Notes: a model not told the origin generated them from the letters alone. Shown: positions 43,777 through 51,994, numbered from the stretch's first letter. The stretch is DNA of 64,000 nucleotides from Knoellia sinensis KCTC 19936 (GCF_000768705.1 NZ_AVPJ01000002.1:186001-250000); one strand, 5' to 3'. Made by a program: numbers and translations.

Positions 43777-44154
43777 ATGCCGTCCCGTCGCCGTGTGCCC
43801 GTCGCCGACGGTCGCGCTGCGCTCACCTCATGGGCGGCCGCCCCGGAAGCCGCGGACCGGGCGACGATCGCGCTCGCGGTGCGGTTCACCCTCGAGGAAC
43901 TCGGGGAGCGGGCACCCGGACGCAGCGTCGAGGTGCGCGTGCCGCCGTTCGGTGTCGTGCAGTGCATCGAGGGACTCCAGCACCGGCGTGGCACCCCACC
44001 CAATGTCATCGAGACCGACGCCGCGACGTGGCTGGCGCTCGCGGTCGGTCACCTCGACCCCGCGGTCGCGGCAGGCGAGGGGCGCCTCCGGGTGAGTGGC
44101 ACGCGAGCCGACCTCACGGCATACCTCCCGCTCTTTGCAGACGACGAAAGGTGA
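43777..44154 (+). CDS. sterol-carrier-family (MDMPI/SCP2-like) protein
   Basis: 125 residues from ATG 43777 (MPSRRRVPVADGRAALTSW). RSVEVRVPPFGVVQCIEGLQHRRGTPPNVIETDAATWLALAVG fits the small actinobacterial sterol-carrier family related to the C-terminal half of mycothiol-dependent isomerases. Lipid binding is presumed from the fold. The frame opens earlier at 43750, but the -10 box at 43764 makes the ATG at 43777 the likely start. Four bp precede the next gene, so co-transcribed. Confidence 0.78.
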   Translation: MPSRRRVPVADGRAALTSWAAAPEAADRATIALAVRFTLEELGERAPGRSVEVRVPPFGVVQCIEGLQHRRGTPPNVIETDAATWLALAVGHLDPAVAAGEGRLRVSGTRADLTAYLPLFADDER

Positions 44155-44158
44155 GCCG

Positions 44159-45067
44159 ATGACCGAGGTGCGACACGGGATCTCGATCCTTCCGGACCTG
44201 CCCTGGCGTGAGGCGGGGCCGCGCTGGCGCGCGGTCGAAGAAATGGGGTTCGCCCACGCCTGGGTTTATGACCACCTCGTCTGGGGTGGGCTGCCGGACA
44301 GCACGTGGTTCCCCGCTGTGTCGACACTTGCGGCGGCGGCTGGGGTGACATCGACGATCCGGCTCGGGACGTTCGTGACCTCGCCGAACTTCCGCCACCC
44401 CTATGTCTTCGCCCGCGACGTGCTCGCTCTCGACGACCTTTCCGAGGGCCGGTTCATCTGTGGACTGGGGACGGGTGGAGACCTCGACTCGGCGGTGCTG
44501 GGGGAGTCGCATGCGGTGAAGGCGCGCGTGGACCGATTCCACGAATACGTGCCTTTGCTCGATCGTCTGCTCCGCGAGGACCACGTGGACCACGACGGAG
44601 AGTGGTATGCCGTCCGCGACGCCCGCACCTTGCCGGGTCCCGTTCGCGACAGGGTGCCTTTCGTCATCGCGGCGAACGGGCCGCGGTCGCTGCGGCTCGC
44701 GGCGAAGTTCGGGCAGGGCTGGGTGACCACGGGTCCCGGCGGCGCCGAGACGTCGGAGGAGTGGTGGGCCGGCGTGGTGGGGTTGGCGCAGAAGTTCAGT
44801 GAGCTGCCGGGCACGGAGCCGCTGGACAGGGTGCTGTTGCTCGATGCATCGCCGCAGTTCTCGCTCGAGTCGGTCGGTGTCTATGAGGAGATGACGGGGC
44901 GGGCGGCGGAACTGGGCTTCACCGACACGATCACGCACTGGCCGCGCCCGGAGTCCCCGTATGCCGGGTCGGAGGCGACGTTGGAAGAGGTGGCCTCCCG
45001 CTTCGTCCGTTCCGCCCGCACCGGTGACACCGGGACCGGCGGCGGATGCGCGCCGCCGGCGAAGTAG
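44159..45067 (+). CDS. LLM-class F420-dependent oxidoreductase
   Basis: 302 residues from ATG 44159 (AAAGGTGA upstream). VRHGISILPDLPWREAGPRWRAVEEMGFAHAWVYDHLVWG is the luciferase-like start with the DHL/H motif; TIRLGTFVTSPNFRHP and FICGLGTGGDLDS are family signatures; FVIAANGPRSLRLAAKFGQGW is the phosphate-binding region. Cofactor F420 is likely but not shown. The SCP2-like gene just upstream suggests a lipid-type or bulky substrate, as inference. Confidence 0.88.
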   Translation: MTEVRHGISILPDLPWREAGPRWRAVEEMGFAHAWVYDHLVWGGLPDSTWFPAVSTLAAAAGVTSTIRLGTFVTSPNFRHPYVFARDVLALDDLSEGRFICGLGTGGDLDSAVLGESHAVKARVDRFHEYVPLLDRLLREDHVDHDGEWYAVRDARTLPGPVRDRVPFVIAANGPRSLRLAAKFGQGWVTTGPGGAETSEEWWAGVVGLAQKFSELPGTEPLDRVLLLDASPQFSLESVGVYEEMTGRAAELGFTDTITHWPRPESPYAGSEATLEEVASRFVRSARTGDTGTGGGCAPPAK

Positions 45068-45070
45068 CGT
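45065..45070 (+). promoter_or_regulatory. -10 box of leaderless small membrane gene promoter
   Basis: TAGCGT followed by TGAGTCC (7 nt) and GTG 45078. It overlaps the end of the LLM gene. Confidence 0.5.
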
Positions 45071-45077
45071 TGAGTCC

Positions 45078-45323
45078 GTGAGTACCCCGCGTAGCCCGAA
45101 CCACCTCCGTGTCCTCATCGTCGGAGCCGTGCTCGGGTTCGCCATCGGCGCGTTCCTCGGCGTCTACCGCGGTATGGAGTCGTCCAGCCGAGTCGCCCAG
45201 GGCGAGTACTCCACCGCCACCGCCGTCGGCTACCTCGGCCTGTTGGGCGCGTTGGTCGTGGGGTTGCTGGCCGCCGGGGTGTCCGTGCTGATCGAGTCCG
45301 TCTCCGAGCGCCGCAACCGCTGA
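45078..45323 (+). CDS. small two-span membrane protein
   Basis: 81 residues from GTG 45078: MSTPRSPNHLRVLIVGAVLG, with two hydrophobic helices (VLIVGAVLGFAIGAFLGVY and TAVGYLGLLGALVVGLLAAGVSVLI) joined by a short loop and ending in a charged tail (ESVSERRNR). No family assigned. It has its own leaderless-type promoter at 45065. Downstream is copy B of the GATCAGC repeat. Confidence 0.7.
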   Translation: MSTPRSPNHLRVLIVGAVLGFAIGAFLGVYRGMESSSRVAQGEYSTATAVGYLGLLGALVVGLLAAGVSVLIESVSERRNR

Positions 45324-45352
45324 CCGTCGGCAGTCGGCGCCTGAAGGCCAGC

Positions 45353-45442
45353 CCTGCCGGCCGACGATCAGCCCACGTGAGGGTGGCCCTGACATCAGCG
45401 TGTCGCGGTCACGCGACCACGGGCTGATAGTTCTCCGGTAGG
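45353..45442. repeat. GATCAGC hairpin repeat, copy B
   Basis: CCTGCCGGCCGACGATCAGC begins the left arm (45353-45374) and GGGCTGATAG the right arm (45421-45442). The loop contains CAGCGTGTCGCGG. The right arm encodes the last residues of the DUF559 gene on the minus strand. Same orientation as copies A and C; B and C flank the DUF559 gene. Confidence 0.65.
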
Positions 45443-46317
45443 CAACACAGCTCCTGCTGGCGCCGGAGGGCCACCGCAGCCACGATCTGGTCGCGGACCC
45501 ACTCGGGCTCGTGCATCACCTGTTCCCACGTGAACCTGAGCACGAGCCAGCCACTCGTCGTGAGCCGGGTGTAGCGGGCGCAGTCGCGGTCCTGAAGGGA
45601 GCGCTCGCCGTGATATTCCATGCTGTCCGCTTCGAGCACGAGGCGCAGCTGCACGTCGGCAAGATCCACCCGCCCGATCCCCCCGTCCGCGTCGTCGACG
45701 CGCACTTGCGTTGCGACGTTGAGCCACGGAATGTCGAGGGCGATGGCACGGAGCACCGATTCGAACGGCCCGGCCGCAGCGGCATTGGCCTCGCGCATGA
45801 CACGCCGCACGCGTTTGCGGTGCTGCACGGGGAGCGTGGCCACGATCCGCTTCAGCGCGAGCCGGTCCTTCTTGCCCAGCCCCACGCGGAGGGCGGAGTC
45901 GGCAACCGCGAGCGCCTCGTCGAAGGGGAGCAGGACCGCGCAGTCCACGAGGGTCCGTGCCCGCGAGGTGACCCAGCCGTCGACGGTGTCCTCGTCAGGG
46001 ATGGTGCGCCACCGGATCTCCACGTCGGGTGACGGCTGGATCTTGCGGCCTCGCGGCACGGCGATCTGGGGAACCTTGGGTGTCCACTTGCGAGCCCAGC
46101 CCCAGTGCGCGGCCGCGGACAGCAGGATGGCGACGCCGGTGAGCCGCCGGGCAGCGGCCTGTGCTTCGACGTCGGTGGGGAGTGCGTAGTGGCCGCGCCG
46201 CACCTTGACCACTTCGCCGCGTTCGACGGCCCGCTCGAGGTCGCCACGGCTCACGGCCTTGAGGGCTTTGCGGGAGCACACCCCACCCAGTCGTTCCACT
46301 TCGGCTGCGATATCCAT
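45409..46317 (-). CDS. DUF559-type protein with AbiEi-like N-terminal domain
   Basis: 302 residues from ATG 46317 (MDIAAEVERLGGVCSRKALKAVSRGDLERAVERGEVVKVRRGHYAL), an AbiEi antitoxin-like winged helix at the N-terminus. The C-terminal part (VLEADSMEYHGERSLQDRDCARYTRLTTSGWLVLRFTWEQV) matches the Vsr-like DUF559 nuclease fold with Glu and Asp at candidate catalytic sites. This architecture is frequent in actinobacteria and may be an orphan of a toxin-antitoxin or nuclease system. No AbiEii-type toxin gene adjoins it. It is flanked by direct repeats B and C. Confidence 0.8.
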   Translation of the reverse strand: MDIAAEVERLGGVCSRKALKAVSRGDLERAVERGEVVKVRRGHYALPTDVEAQAAARRLTGVAILLSAAAHWGWARKWTPKVPQIAVPRGRKIQPSPDVEIRWRTIPDEDTVDGWVTSRARTLVDCAVLLPFDEALAVADSALRVGLGKKDRLALKRIVATLPVQHRKRVRRVMREANAAAAGPFESVLRAIALDIPWLNVATQVRVDDADGGIGRVDLADVQLRLVLEADSMEYHGERSLQDRDCARYTRLTTSGWLVLRFTWEQVMHEPEWVRDQIVAAVALRRQQELCCLPENYQPVVA

Positions 46318-46369
46318 GTGGCTGAGTGTGGCCACAGCCGCGGATGTGGCCGTCGGCTTTTCCACAGCC

Positions 46370-46457
46370 CTGCGGGCCGACGATCAGCCCAGTGGGAATC
46401 AGGGCCACACCGGCGTGTCGCGGGGCCGGGCGTGCCTGCTGATAGTCGGCCGGCAGC
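46370..46457. repeat. GATCAGC hairpin repeat, copy C
   Basis: CTGCGGGCCGACGATCAGC (46370-46388) pairs with GCTGATAGTCGGCCGGCAG (46439-46457) with small mismatches. The loop has CGGCGTGTCGCGG. It lies between the DUF559 gene start and the end of the epimerase gene (46465). Confidence 0.7.
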
Positions 46458-46464
46458 CTTGGCG

Positions 46465-47433
46465 CTAGGACCTGAGGCTGGCGACGGTCTGGGCGAGGCC
46501 CTCGGCGAGCGGGCGGCTGGTCCAGCCCAACTCGCGCTCGGCCTTCGCCCTCGTGCCCGTGTAGTTCGCGAACGCGGCCCGCAGCGACTCGGGGTGATAG
46601 GTGGCCGGCACCGGCAGGACCCTGGCGATCGGGGTCATGAGCCTCTCGCCCACCTTCAGCGCCCCGCCGGGGACCAGCATCGGCCCCTTCGTCCCCGCAG
46701 CGTCGGCGGCCTGCTGGAGGAGTTCGGCAAGGGTCGCCGGATCCCCGGCCAGCATGTAGGCCTCACCAGGGGTGCCACGCTCCATGGCCAGGACGTGTCC
46801 GCGCGCAATGTCCTCGACGTGGGCCCACATGAGGACGCCGCCGCCGCGGGGGAGCGGTGGGCGCTTGCCGGCCACGACCTGGGCGAACAACTCGCCGACC
46901 TGCGAGGTGTCGCCCGGGCCGTAGATCCCGCCCGGCATGACCGTGACGACGGGCAGGCCCCGGTCCGCGAACTCCTCGGCGATGTGGTGGGCCTCGGCCT
47001 TCGTCCGGTCATATTCGGTGAGGTGACTTCCCGTATGCCGGTGGCTCTCGTCCCGGATCACGCTGCCACTTCCGCTGTCGCTGTTGACCGCCAACGTGCT
47101 CGTGTAGACGACCTTGGGGGTGCCGCACCGCTGGGCTGCGCGCAGGACGTTGCGGGTGCCGTCCACGTTGACGTGCTGACCCGCGGAGGGGTCGCGCTCC
47201 CCGAGTTTGTACCAACCCGCGACGTGGAAGAGCCCGTCTGCGCCGTCGAGGAGGTGGTCGAGCGCGGTGACATCGTCGAGGTCGCCCGCGACGAGTTCGA
47301 CGCCGAGCGCGCTGAGTTCGGTAGCCCTGCTTGGGGTCCGAACGAGCGCCACCACCTCGTGCCCGTCGGCGATGAGTTGTCGGGCGAGCACGCCACCGAC
47401 GAATCCCGTGGCTCCGGTGAGTGCATAGCGCAT
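46465..47433 (-). CDS. NAD-dependent epimerase/dehydratase (extended SDR)
   Basis: 322 residues from ATG 47433. The Rossmann motif GATGFVGG at 7-14, acidic strand end VALVRTPSR for cofactor choice, catalytic YDRTK near residue 145 (YxxxK), and GGIYGPGD define an extended short-chain dehydrogenase. The family includes dihydroflavonol-reductase-like and hopanoid-associated sugar epimerases; the substrate is not assignable. Divergent from an SRPBCC gene at 47467 with a 33-bp gap. Confidence 0.88.
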   Translation of the reverse strand: MRYALTGATGFVGGVLARQLIADGHEVVALVRTPSRATELSALGVELVAGDLDDVTALDHLLDGADGLFHVAGWYKLGERDPSAGQHVNVDGTRNVLRAAQRCGTPKVVYTSTLAVNSDSGSGSVIRDESHRHTGSHLTEYDRTKAEAHHIAEEFADRGLPVVTVMPGGIYGPGDTSQVGELFAQVVAGKRPPLPRGGGVLMWAHVEDIARGHVLAMERGTPGEAYMLAGDPATLAELLQQAADAAGTKGPMLVPGGALKVGERLMTPIARVLPVPATYHPESLRAAFANYTGTRAKAERELGWTSRPLAEGLAQTVASLRS

Positions 47434-47454
47434 GTTCCAGTCTCCCTCGGGCAG

Positions 47455-47460
47455 TAGCGT
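47455..47460 (+). promoter_or_regulatory. -10 box of leaderless SRPBCC gene promoter
   Basis: TAGCGT followed by TCGGGT (6 nt) and GTG 47467. Confidence 0.5.
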
Positions 47461-47466
47461 TCGGGT

Positions 47467-47910
47467 GTGAAGTACACACAGGAGATCGTGGTCGACGTGC
47501 CTCGCGCCCGGTTCATCGAGCTCTTCGATGACCCGGACAATCTGCCCAAGTGGCAGTCGGGACTGATCTCGTTCGAGCCCCTCAGCGGCGAGCCTGGCCG
47601 GCCAGGCGCCAAGTCCCGCCTGACCTTCAAGCGGGGCAAGGGCACGATGGAGATGATCGAGACGATCACCGACCGTGACCTCCCCGACGTCTTCGAGGCG
47701 ACCTACGACGCCAAGGGCGTCCACAACATCTGCCGCAACGAGTTCCATGAGGCGGGGTCCCACGCGACGCGGTGGGTCGCGCACAACGTCTTCGAGTTCA
47801 CCGGTGCCATGAAGTTCGCGGGGGCCCTCTTCGGGAAGAGCTTCCCGAAGGCGAGCTACAAGTACCAGGAGGCGTTCAAGGCCTTCGCCGAGTCGCAGCC
47901 GAAGCCATGA
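47467..47910 (+). CDS. SRPBCC (START-like) family protein
   Basis: 147 residues from GTG 47467: MKYTQEIVVDVPRARFIELFDDPDNLPKWQSGLISFEPL, the beginning of the Bet v1-like fold with the conserved D.P.N..KWQ segment. A hydrophobic ligand cavity is expected. Possibly a polyketide-cyclase-like or lipid-binding protein. The next ATG (47907) overlaps its stop, so it forms a two-gene operon with a small membrane protein. Confidence 0.85.
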   Translation: MKYTQEIVVDVPRARFIELFDDPDNLPKWQSGLISFEPLSGEPGRPGAKSRLTFKRGKGTMEMIETITDRDLPDVFEATYDAKGVHNICRNEFHEAGSHATRWVAHNVFEFTGAMKFAGALFGKSFPKASYKYQEAFKAFAESQPKP

Positions 47911-48092
47911 GTGCTGGGGTGCGGGTTGCTCTCGGGGTCGCGCTCGTCGTCGTCGGGCTGATCTGGTTCCTGCAGGGCTTGGGGATCCTGGGTGGCAGCG
48001 TCATGTCCGGCGTCACGCTGTGGGCGGTCATCGGCCCGGTGGTGGCTGCCGTCGGGGTGGCCGTGGCGATGAGCGGTCGCCGCCGCTCCTAG
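47907..48092 (+). CDS. small two-span membrane protein
   Basis: 61 residues from ATG 47907, overlapping the SRPBCC stop by 4 bp. Nearly all hydrophobic: two helices (VALGVALVVVGLIWFLQGLGIL and TLWAVIGPVVAAVGVAVAMSG) with a short basic tail. The WFLQGLGILGGSxMSG segment is a recurrent motif in small actinobacterial membrane proteins. Function unknown. Convergent with rskA, 8 bp apart. Confidence 0.75.
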   Translation: MSAGVRVALGVALVVVGLIWFLQGLGILGGSVMSGVTLWAVIGPVVAAVGVAVAMSGRRRS

Positions 48093-48100
48093 GCGCCCGG

Positions 48101-48874
48101 TCAGGTGAAGGAGAACAGGGCCACCGGATCACTCGTGGGCGCTTCGGATCCCGCAGCCGGCTCGAGGGTGATCCCGGCACCCGTGGCAGCAGCAGCGTCC
48201 CCGTCCAGCATGACGGTCACGGCCGCCCCGGAGGCGGGGATGAGCCCGGCACTCACCAAGCCTCGGCCCGGCAGGTCGAGCCACAACTGGTAGGCCTTCC
48301 CCGCAGGTGCGGCGGGCATGGCGTCGGCGACAAAGACCGCCTGGCCCCTCGCCGGGCTGCGGACGATCGCGATCTCGGAACCGTTCATGGGTTGCTCGAC
48401 CCGCTGCGCGTCCGGGGCCTGGAGCACCTGCTCGGTCGCGGTGAGCTGAGCAGGTCCGTCGTTCCACGGGGACCAGATGAGGGTTCCGACAGCGAGCACC
48501 GCGGCGGCAGCAGCGGCGGCGAGCCAGGGGCGCAACCGAGGGCGACGCCGGGTGGCGAGGTCGTCGGTGGTGCCAGCGGTGGCTCGGCTGCCGGTGGAGC
48601 CAGCGGTGGCGGCCGTGGGATCCGCGGGCTCGGTCACAGGGAGCGGCGGCAGTTGCCTGGTCTGCGCGATCGCTGACAGCACTGAGTTCCGCAGTGCGGG
48701 AGGAGGTGGCAGTTCAACGTCCGCGGCGAGAGCCGCGGCGGCGGCGCGGAGCTCGGTCACCTCGGCGCGACAGTCGGCGCACACCTCGAGATGTGCCTCG
48801 AACGAGCGGGACTCCTCGTCGGTCACGGCATTGACGGCATACGCGCCGGCCAGGGCGTGCGTGTCAGGGTTCAT
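48101..48874 (-). CDS. rskA: anti-sigma-K factor
   Basis: 257 residues. The N-terminal anti-sigma domain has HLEVCADCRAEV, the zinc-binding HxxxCxxC, at about 28-35. One transmembrane helix follows at about 118-135 (LRPWLAAAAAAAVLAVGTLIWS). The extracytoplasmic RskA domain contains GKAYQLWLDLPGRGLVSAGLIPASGAAVTVML. It overlaps the sigma factor by 4 bp. Holds SigK at the membrane until regulated proteolysis; sensing by redox or Cys state is reported for mycobacterial RskA. Confidence 0.93.
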   Translation of the reverse strand: MNPDTHALAGAYAVNAVTDEESRSFEAHLEVCADCRAEVTELRAAAAALAADVELPPPPALRNSVLSAIAQTRQLPPLPVTEPADPTAATAGSTGSRATAGTTDDLATRRRPRLRPWLAAAAAAAVLAVGTLIWSPWNDGPAQLTATEQVLQAPDAQRVEQPMNGSEIAIVRSPARGQAVFVADAMPAAPAGKAYQLWLDLPGRGLVSAGLIPASGAAVTVMLDGDAAAATGAGITLEPAAGSEAPTSDPVALFSFT

Positions 48875-49473
48875 GCCGTCACCTCCAAGGTGTCTCGCAA
48901 GCGGATGAGTCCGTCCCGGATCCGGGTCTTGGCCGTCCCGAGCGGGATGCCGAGCAGTGCCGCCACCTCAGTGTGCGTATGGCCGCCGAGGTAGGCCAGC
49001 TCGACTGCCCCACGCTGGGTCTCCGTGAGTGAGTCGAGCGCCCTGCGGACGCGTTGCTGATCCAGCCGGGTCTCGACCTTCTCGAGCGTGGTGTCGTGCT
49101 CGCGCTCGATGGTGGTCGACTCGTACGTCACTTCACGCGCCTTGCTCGCCTCGGCCGAGCGGACCCGGTCGACGGCCTTCCGGTGGGCGATGGTCAGCAT
49201 CCAGGCCAAGGGTGAGCCCCGCGACGGGTCGAATCGGGTGCAGTGCCGCCAGATGTCGAGGTAGGCCTCCTGGGTGACCTCCTCGCTCTGGGCGCGGTCG
49301 CGCACCACACGCACGACGAGCCCGTGCAGCCTGGCGGCGGTCGCGTCGTAGAGCTCGGCGAACGCGGCCTCGTCACCTCGCGCGGAGCGCGTCAGGAGGC
49401 GACCGAGATCCGGCCCCATGGCAGCAGTCGACGAGGACTCGTCCTCGGGTCCGACCGCTGCCATGAACACCAT
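48871..49473 (-). CDS. sigK: ECF sigma factor SigK
   Basis: 200 residues. Region 2 with FAELYDATAARLHGLVVRVVRDRAQSEEVTQEAYLDIWRHCTRFDP and region 4 with LDSLTETQRGAVELAYLGGHTHTEVAALLGIPLGTAKTRIRDGLIRLR match SigK. Three in-frame ATGs exist (49473, 49464, 49419); conserved sequence begins near GPDLGRLL, so the last is possible. The gene follows a fasciclin-domain lipoprotein gene and precedes rskA in one direction, the same association as sigK with mpt70/mpt83 in mycobacteria. Confidence 0.93.
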   Translation of the reverse strand: MVFMAAVGPEDESSSTAAMGPDLGRLLTRSARGDEAAFAELYDATAARLHGLVVRVVRDRAQSEEVTQEAYLDIWRHCTRFDPSRGSPLAWMLTIAHRKAVDRVRSAEASKAREVTYESTTIEREHDTTLEKVETRLDQQRVRRALDSLTETQRGAVELAYLGGHTHTEVAALLGIPLGTAKTRIRDGLIRLRDTLEVTA

Positions 49474-49503
49474 GATTGCCTACGCCTTCCGTCCGAGCTG
49501 GTT

Positions 49504-50151
49504 TCAGGAGGCGGGGAGCAGGACGCCGTCGATGATGTAGACGGTGGCGTTGGCGGTCTGGACGTTGCCGCAGATCACCTTGGCCTCGCCGACGGTGAAG
49601 GCCTCACCGCTGCCGGCGACCGTGATCGTTCCGCCACCGAGTGTCTTGTGGTCACCCGCGATCTTGTCCGGAGCGATCTTGCCCGCGACGACGTGGTTCG
49701 TGAGGACCTTGGTGAGGAGGCCCTTGGGGTCAGCCATGGCGGCGTCCATCGTCGCCTTCGGGACCGCCGCGAATGCGTCGTTGACCGGTGCGAAGACCGT
49801 GAGCTCGGGCGCCCCGTTGAGGGTGTCGACGAGGCCGGCCTCCTTGACGGCGGACACGAGCGTCGACAGCAGCGGGTTGGCGCTGGCGGCCGTGGCGACC
49901 GGAGCGGTCGACATGCCGTCGAACGAGCCGGCGCCGCTGGTCGGCACCTGGCTGCAGGCTGCGCCGAACGGCTCGCCCGTCATGCCGTCGCCCGTGGCGG
50001 ACTCGGACTCAGTGGGACTGGGTGCCATGGAAGTGGGCGACGACGTGGTGCCGGAATCGACCGTGTCGCCCGAGCTGCTGCCGCACGCGGCGAGGCCGAG
50101 CGGGAGCGAGAGGGTGAGGGCCAGAACAGCGGTGCGGTGCTTGAGCTTCAT
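49504..50151 (-). CDS. fasciclin-domain lipoprotein (MPT70/MPT83-like)
   Basis: 215 residues from ATG 50151. Signal peptide with lipobox LGLAACG, a Ser/Thr/Pro linker, then one fasciclin (FAS1) domain from about 80: NPLLSTLVSAVKEAGLVDTLNGAPELTVFAPVNDAFAAVP, ending with TANATVYIIDGVLLPAS. Extracytoplasmic adhesion-type protein. First gene of a unit with sigK and rskA, under a SigK-like promoter at 50187-50213. MPT83-like arrangement rather than the secreted MPT70. Confidence 0.93.
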   Translation of the reverse strand: MKLKHRTAVLALTLSLPLGLAACGSSSGDTVDSGTTSSPTSMAPSPTESESATGDGMTGEPFGAACSQVPTSGAGSFDGMSTAPVATAASANPLLSTLVSAVKEAGLVDTLNGAPELTVFAPVNDAFAAVPKATMDAAMADPKGLLTKVLTNHVVAGKIAPDKIAGDHKTLGGGTITVAGSGEAFTVGEAKVICGNVQTANATVYIIDGVLLPAS

Positions 50152-50186
50152 GATCGTCTCCTTGAGCGGGTTGGCGTACACCCGTT

Positions 50187-50213
50187 GTTCGGTGCCGATC
50201 AGGTCGCGGATGG
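50187..50213 (-). promoter_or_regulatory. SigK-like promoter of fasciclin-sigK-rskA
   Basis: Minus-strand CCATCC (50213-50208), a 15-nt spacer and CCGAAC (50192-50187), 35 bp before the start. The mycobacterial SigK promoter is reported with CCATCC and CCGAAT-type elements at about this spacing. An identical pair precedes the molybdopterin oxidoreductase gene. Confidence 0.65.
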
Positions 50214-50262
50214 GTTGTGCCCCAACCTTTTTCACCATCCCCGTATGCCGTCCGCCCACCAC

Positions 50263-50339
50263 CCGACTTATTGCGGATTGTTGTCGCACGCTGAGGGCCT
50301 TCGGCCCGAGTGCTGCGACAACAATCCGCAATAAGTCGG
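50263..50339. terminator. 26-bp-stem hairpin at the end of the molybdopterin oxidoreductase gene
   Basis: The left arm 50263-50288 begins CCGACTTATTGCGGATTG and the right arm 50314-50339 is its exact reverse complement over 26 bp. Inside, GGGCC/GGCCC form a second stem. It starts 1 bp beyond the minus-strand stop. Outer CCGACTT/AAGTCGG is shared with the hairpins at 11198 and 58091 although the rest differs. A GTATGCCGTCCGCCC copy lies 13 bp away at 50243. Confidence 0.8.
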
Positions 50340-51986
50340 TCAGCCGACGGTGACGGGGATGGTGTGCCAGCCGGTGGCACCCCGGGGGAACGGTGGGGTG
50401 CGGGCCTCGGTCTGGACCGCGCCCGTGAGGTCGGTCGCGCGCACCGTGAGCTCGTGACGTCCTTGACCTGCGTCCCACTCGAAATACCACTGCCGCCAGT
50501 AGTCGATGTTGGCGTCGGGACCCAGCGTGGCCTCTTGCCACGGATCGTTGTCCACCCGGATCTCAACCTTCTGTATGCCGCGTCCCTGAGCCCACGCGAC
50601 CCCACCGATGACGTTGCGTCCGGTCTTCAGGCGCGCCAGTCCGCGTGGGGTGTCGATCCGGGACTGAGTGAGGATCCGGCCGTCGATGGCCCAGTCGCGC
50701 TCGGTCCAGTACGCCTTCTGTGCGGCGTACGTGGTCGCCGTGAGGCGTTCGAGCCATTTCGTCGAGCCGACGAAGCCGTAGAGCCCCGGCGTCACCAGGC
50801 GCACCGGATAGCCATGGCGCCGAGGCAGAGCGCCTCCGTTCATCCCCACAGCGACCAGGGCGTCGCGGTCGTCGGTGAGGGCCTGGACGGGAGTCGAGAT
50901 CGTCATGCCGTCGACGGAGGTACTGAGGATCTGGTCGGCGCTCGCGCGAACCCCTGCGCGGGACAACAGTTCTCGCACGGGAACGCCGAGCCAGCGGGCG
51001 CCTCCGATGTAGCCGCCACCGACCTCGTTGCTCACGCAGCACATCGTGATGTCCTTCTCGATGAGGCCCATCGAGACGAGTTCGGTGAAGTCGATCGTGA
51101 ACGGGCTGTCGACGTCGCCGTCGATGGTCAGTCGCCAGTCCTTGACGTCGATGCGGGGGATCACGAGCGCAGTGTCGATCCGATAGAACTCCCCCGGCGG
51201 GGTACGCCACGGGGTGATGCCAGGGACGCGCCCTTCGAGTCCCGCGGGCAGAGCCGGCAACGGGTTCTCCACACCGGGCAGCGTGATCGAAGTGGGGTTG
51301 ACGGCGTCGGAGAGGAGGCGCTGGCCGATGCCGCCCACGGTCGCCGCCCCCACCGCGGTCGCGCCCGCTCCGAGGAGGAAGCCACGCCGCCCGGTCATGG
51401 TCGGCTCCCCGGTCGCCCGGGCGTTGTGATCCAGGGGGCTCTCTGCCGGCACACCTGTGGGCTGTGTCCCGTCCGGAGGAATTCGGTGAGTTCGGGACGG
51501 TTCGTCGGCGGTCGAGTCCCCGTGAGGCCGGACCTCGTCACGACGCATGAGGTTCAGGAGGAACCCGAGTACTCCGACGCCGACGAGGCCGGTCACGAGG
51601 CCGGGGACGACATCCAGCTGCCCAGCCGTGGGCCGCAATACGGCCGCCGCCGCGGCCAGCGCAGCGAGCCCGACGATCAGGAGGCGACCGGCCACTGGCC
51701 GCCGCCGGGACACCAGCCCCGCCACGGCCGCCAACGCAAGCGTGACCACTGCCACGCTGCCGATGAGGATCGGCTTGTCGGCCGTGCCCATCGTCCGCAC
51801 CGCCCATTCCTTGACGGGCGTCGGCGTCGCGTCGATGACCTGCGAACCCACGGCCAGCACCGGCGAGGCCTCGGGGGCCACCCACGCCGCCACGAAGTGA
51901 CCCGCGGCGGCACCGGCGGCCGCGGCGAGAAGGCCGCTCACGGCATACGGCCACCGTTTGTGGGAGAGCGGAACGGGAACGTCCAT
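50340..51986 (-). CDS. molybdopterin-dependent oxidoreductase, sulfite-oxidase-fold, with membrane N-terminus
   Basis: 548 residues from ATG 51986. About five hydrophobic segments occupy the first 160 residues, followed by a twin-arginine-like stretch (MTGRRGFLLGAGATAVGAATVGG) and the oxidoreductase domain. The molybdenum-ligand Cys lies in ITMCCVSNEVGGGYIGGARWLG. The C-terminal Ig-like dimer domain follows (VEIRVDNDPWQEATLG). SUOX/YedY-type fold; substrate not assignable. A SigK-like promoter at 51995-52021 places the ATG 8 nt after the -10 element. Confidence 0.88.
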   Translation of the reverse strand: MDVPVPLSHKRWPYAVSGLLAAAAGAAAGHFVAAWVAPEASPVLAVGSQVIDATPTPVKEWAVRTMGTADKPILIGSVAVVTLALAAVAGLVSRRRPVAGRLLIVGLAALAAAAAVLRPTAGQLDVVPGLVTGLVGVGVLGFLLNLMRRDEVRPHGDSTADEPSRTHRIPPDGTQPTGVPAESPLDHNARATGEPTMTGRRGFLLGAGATAVGAATVGGIGQRLLSDAVNPTSITLPGVENPLPALPAGLEGRVPGITPWRTPPGEFYRIDTALVIPRIDVKDWRLTIDGDVDSPFTIDFTELVSMGLIEKDITMCCVSNEVGGGYIGGARWLGVPVRELLSRAGVRASADQILSTSVDGMTISTPVQALTDDRDALVAVGMNGGALPRRHGYPVRLVTPGLYGFVGSTKWLERLTATTYAAQKAYWTERDWAIDGRILTQSRIDTPRGLARLKTGRNVIGGVAWAQGRGIQKVEIRVDNDPWQEATLGPDANIDYWRQWYFEWDAGQGRHELTVRATDLTGAVQTEARTPPFPRGATGWHTIPVTVG

Positions 51987-51994
51987 GCCTAGCC

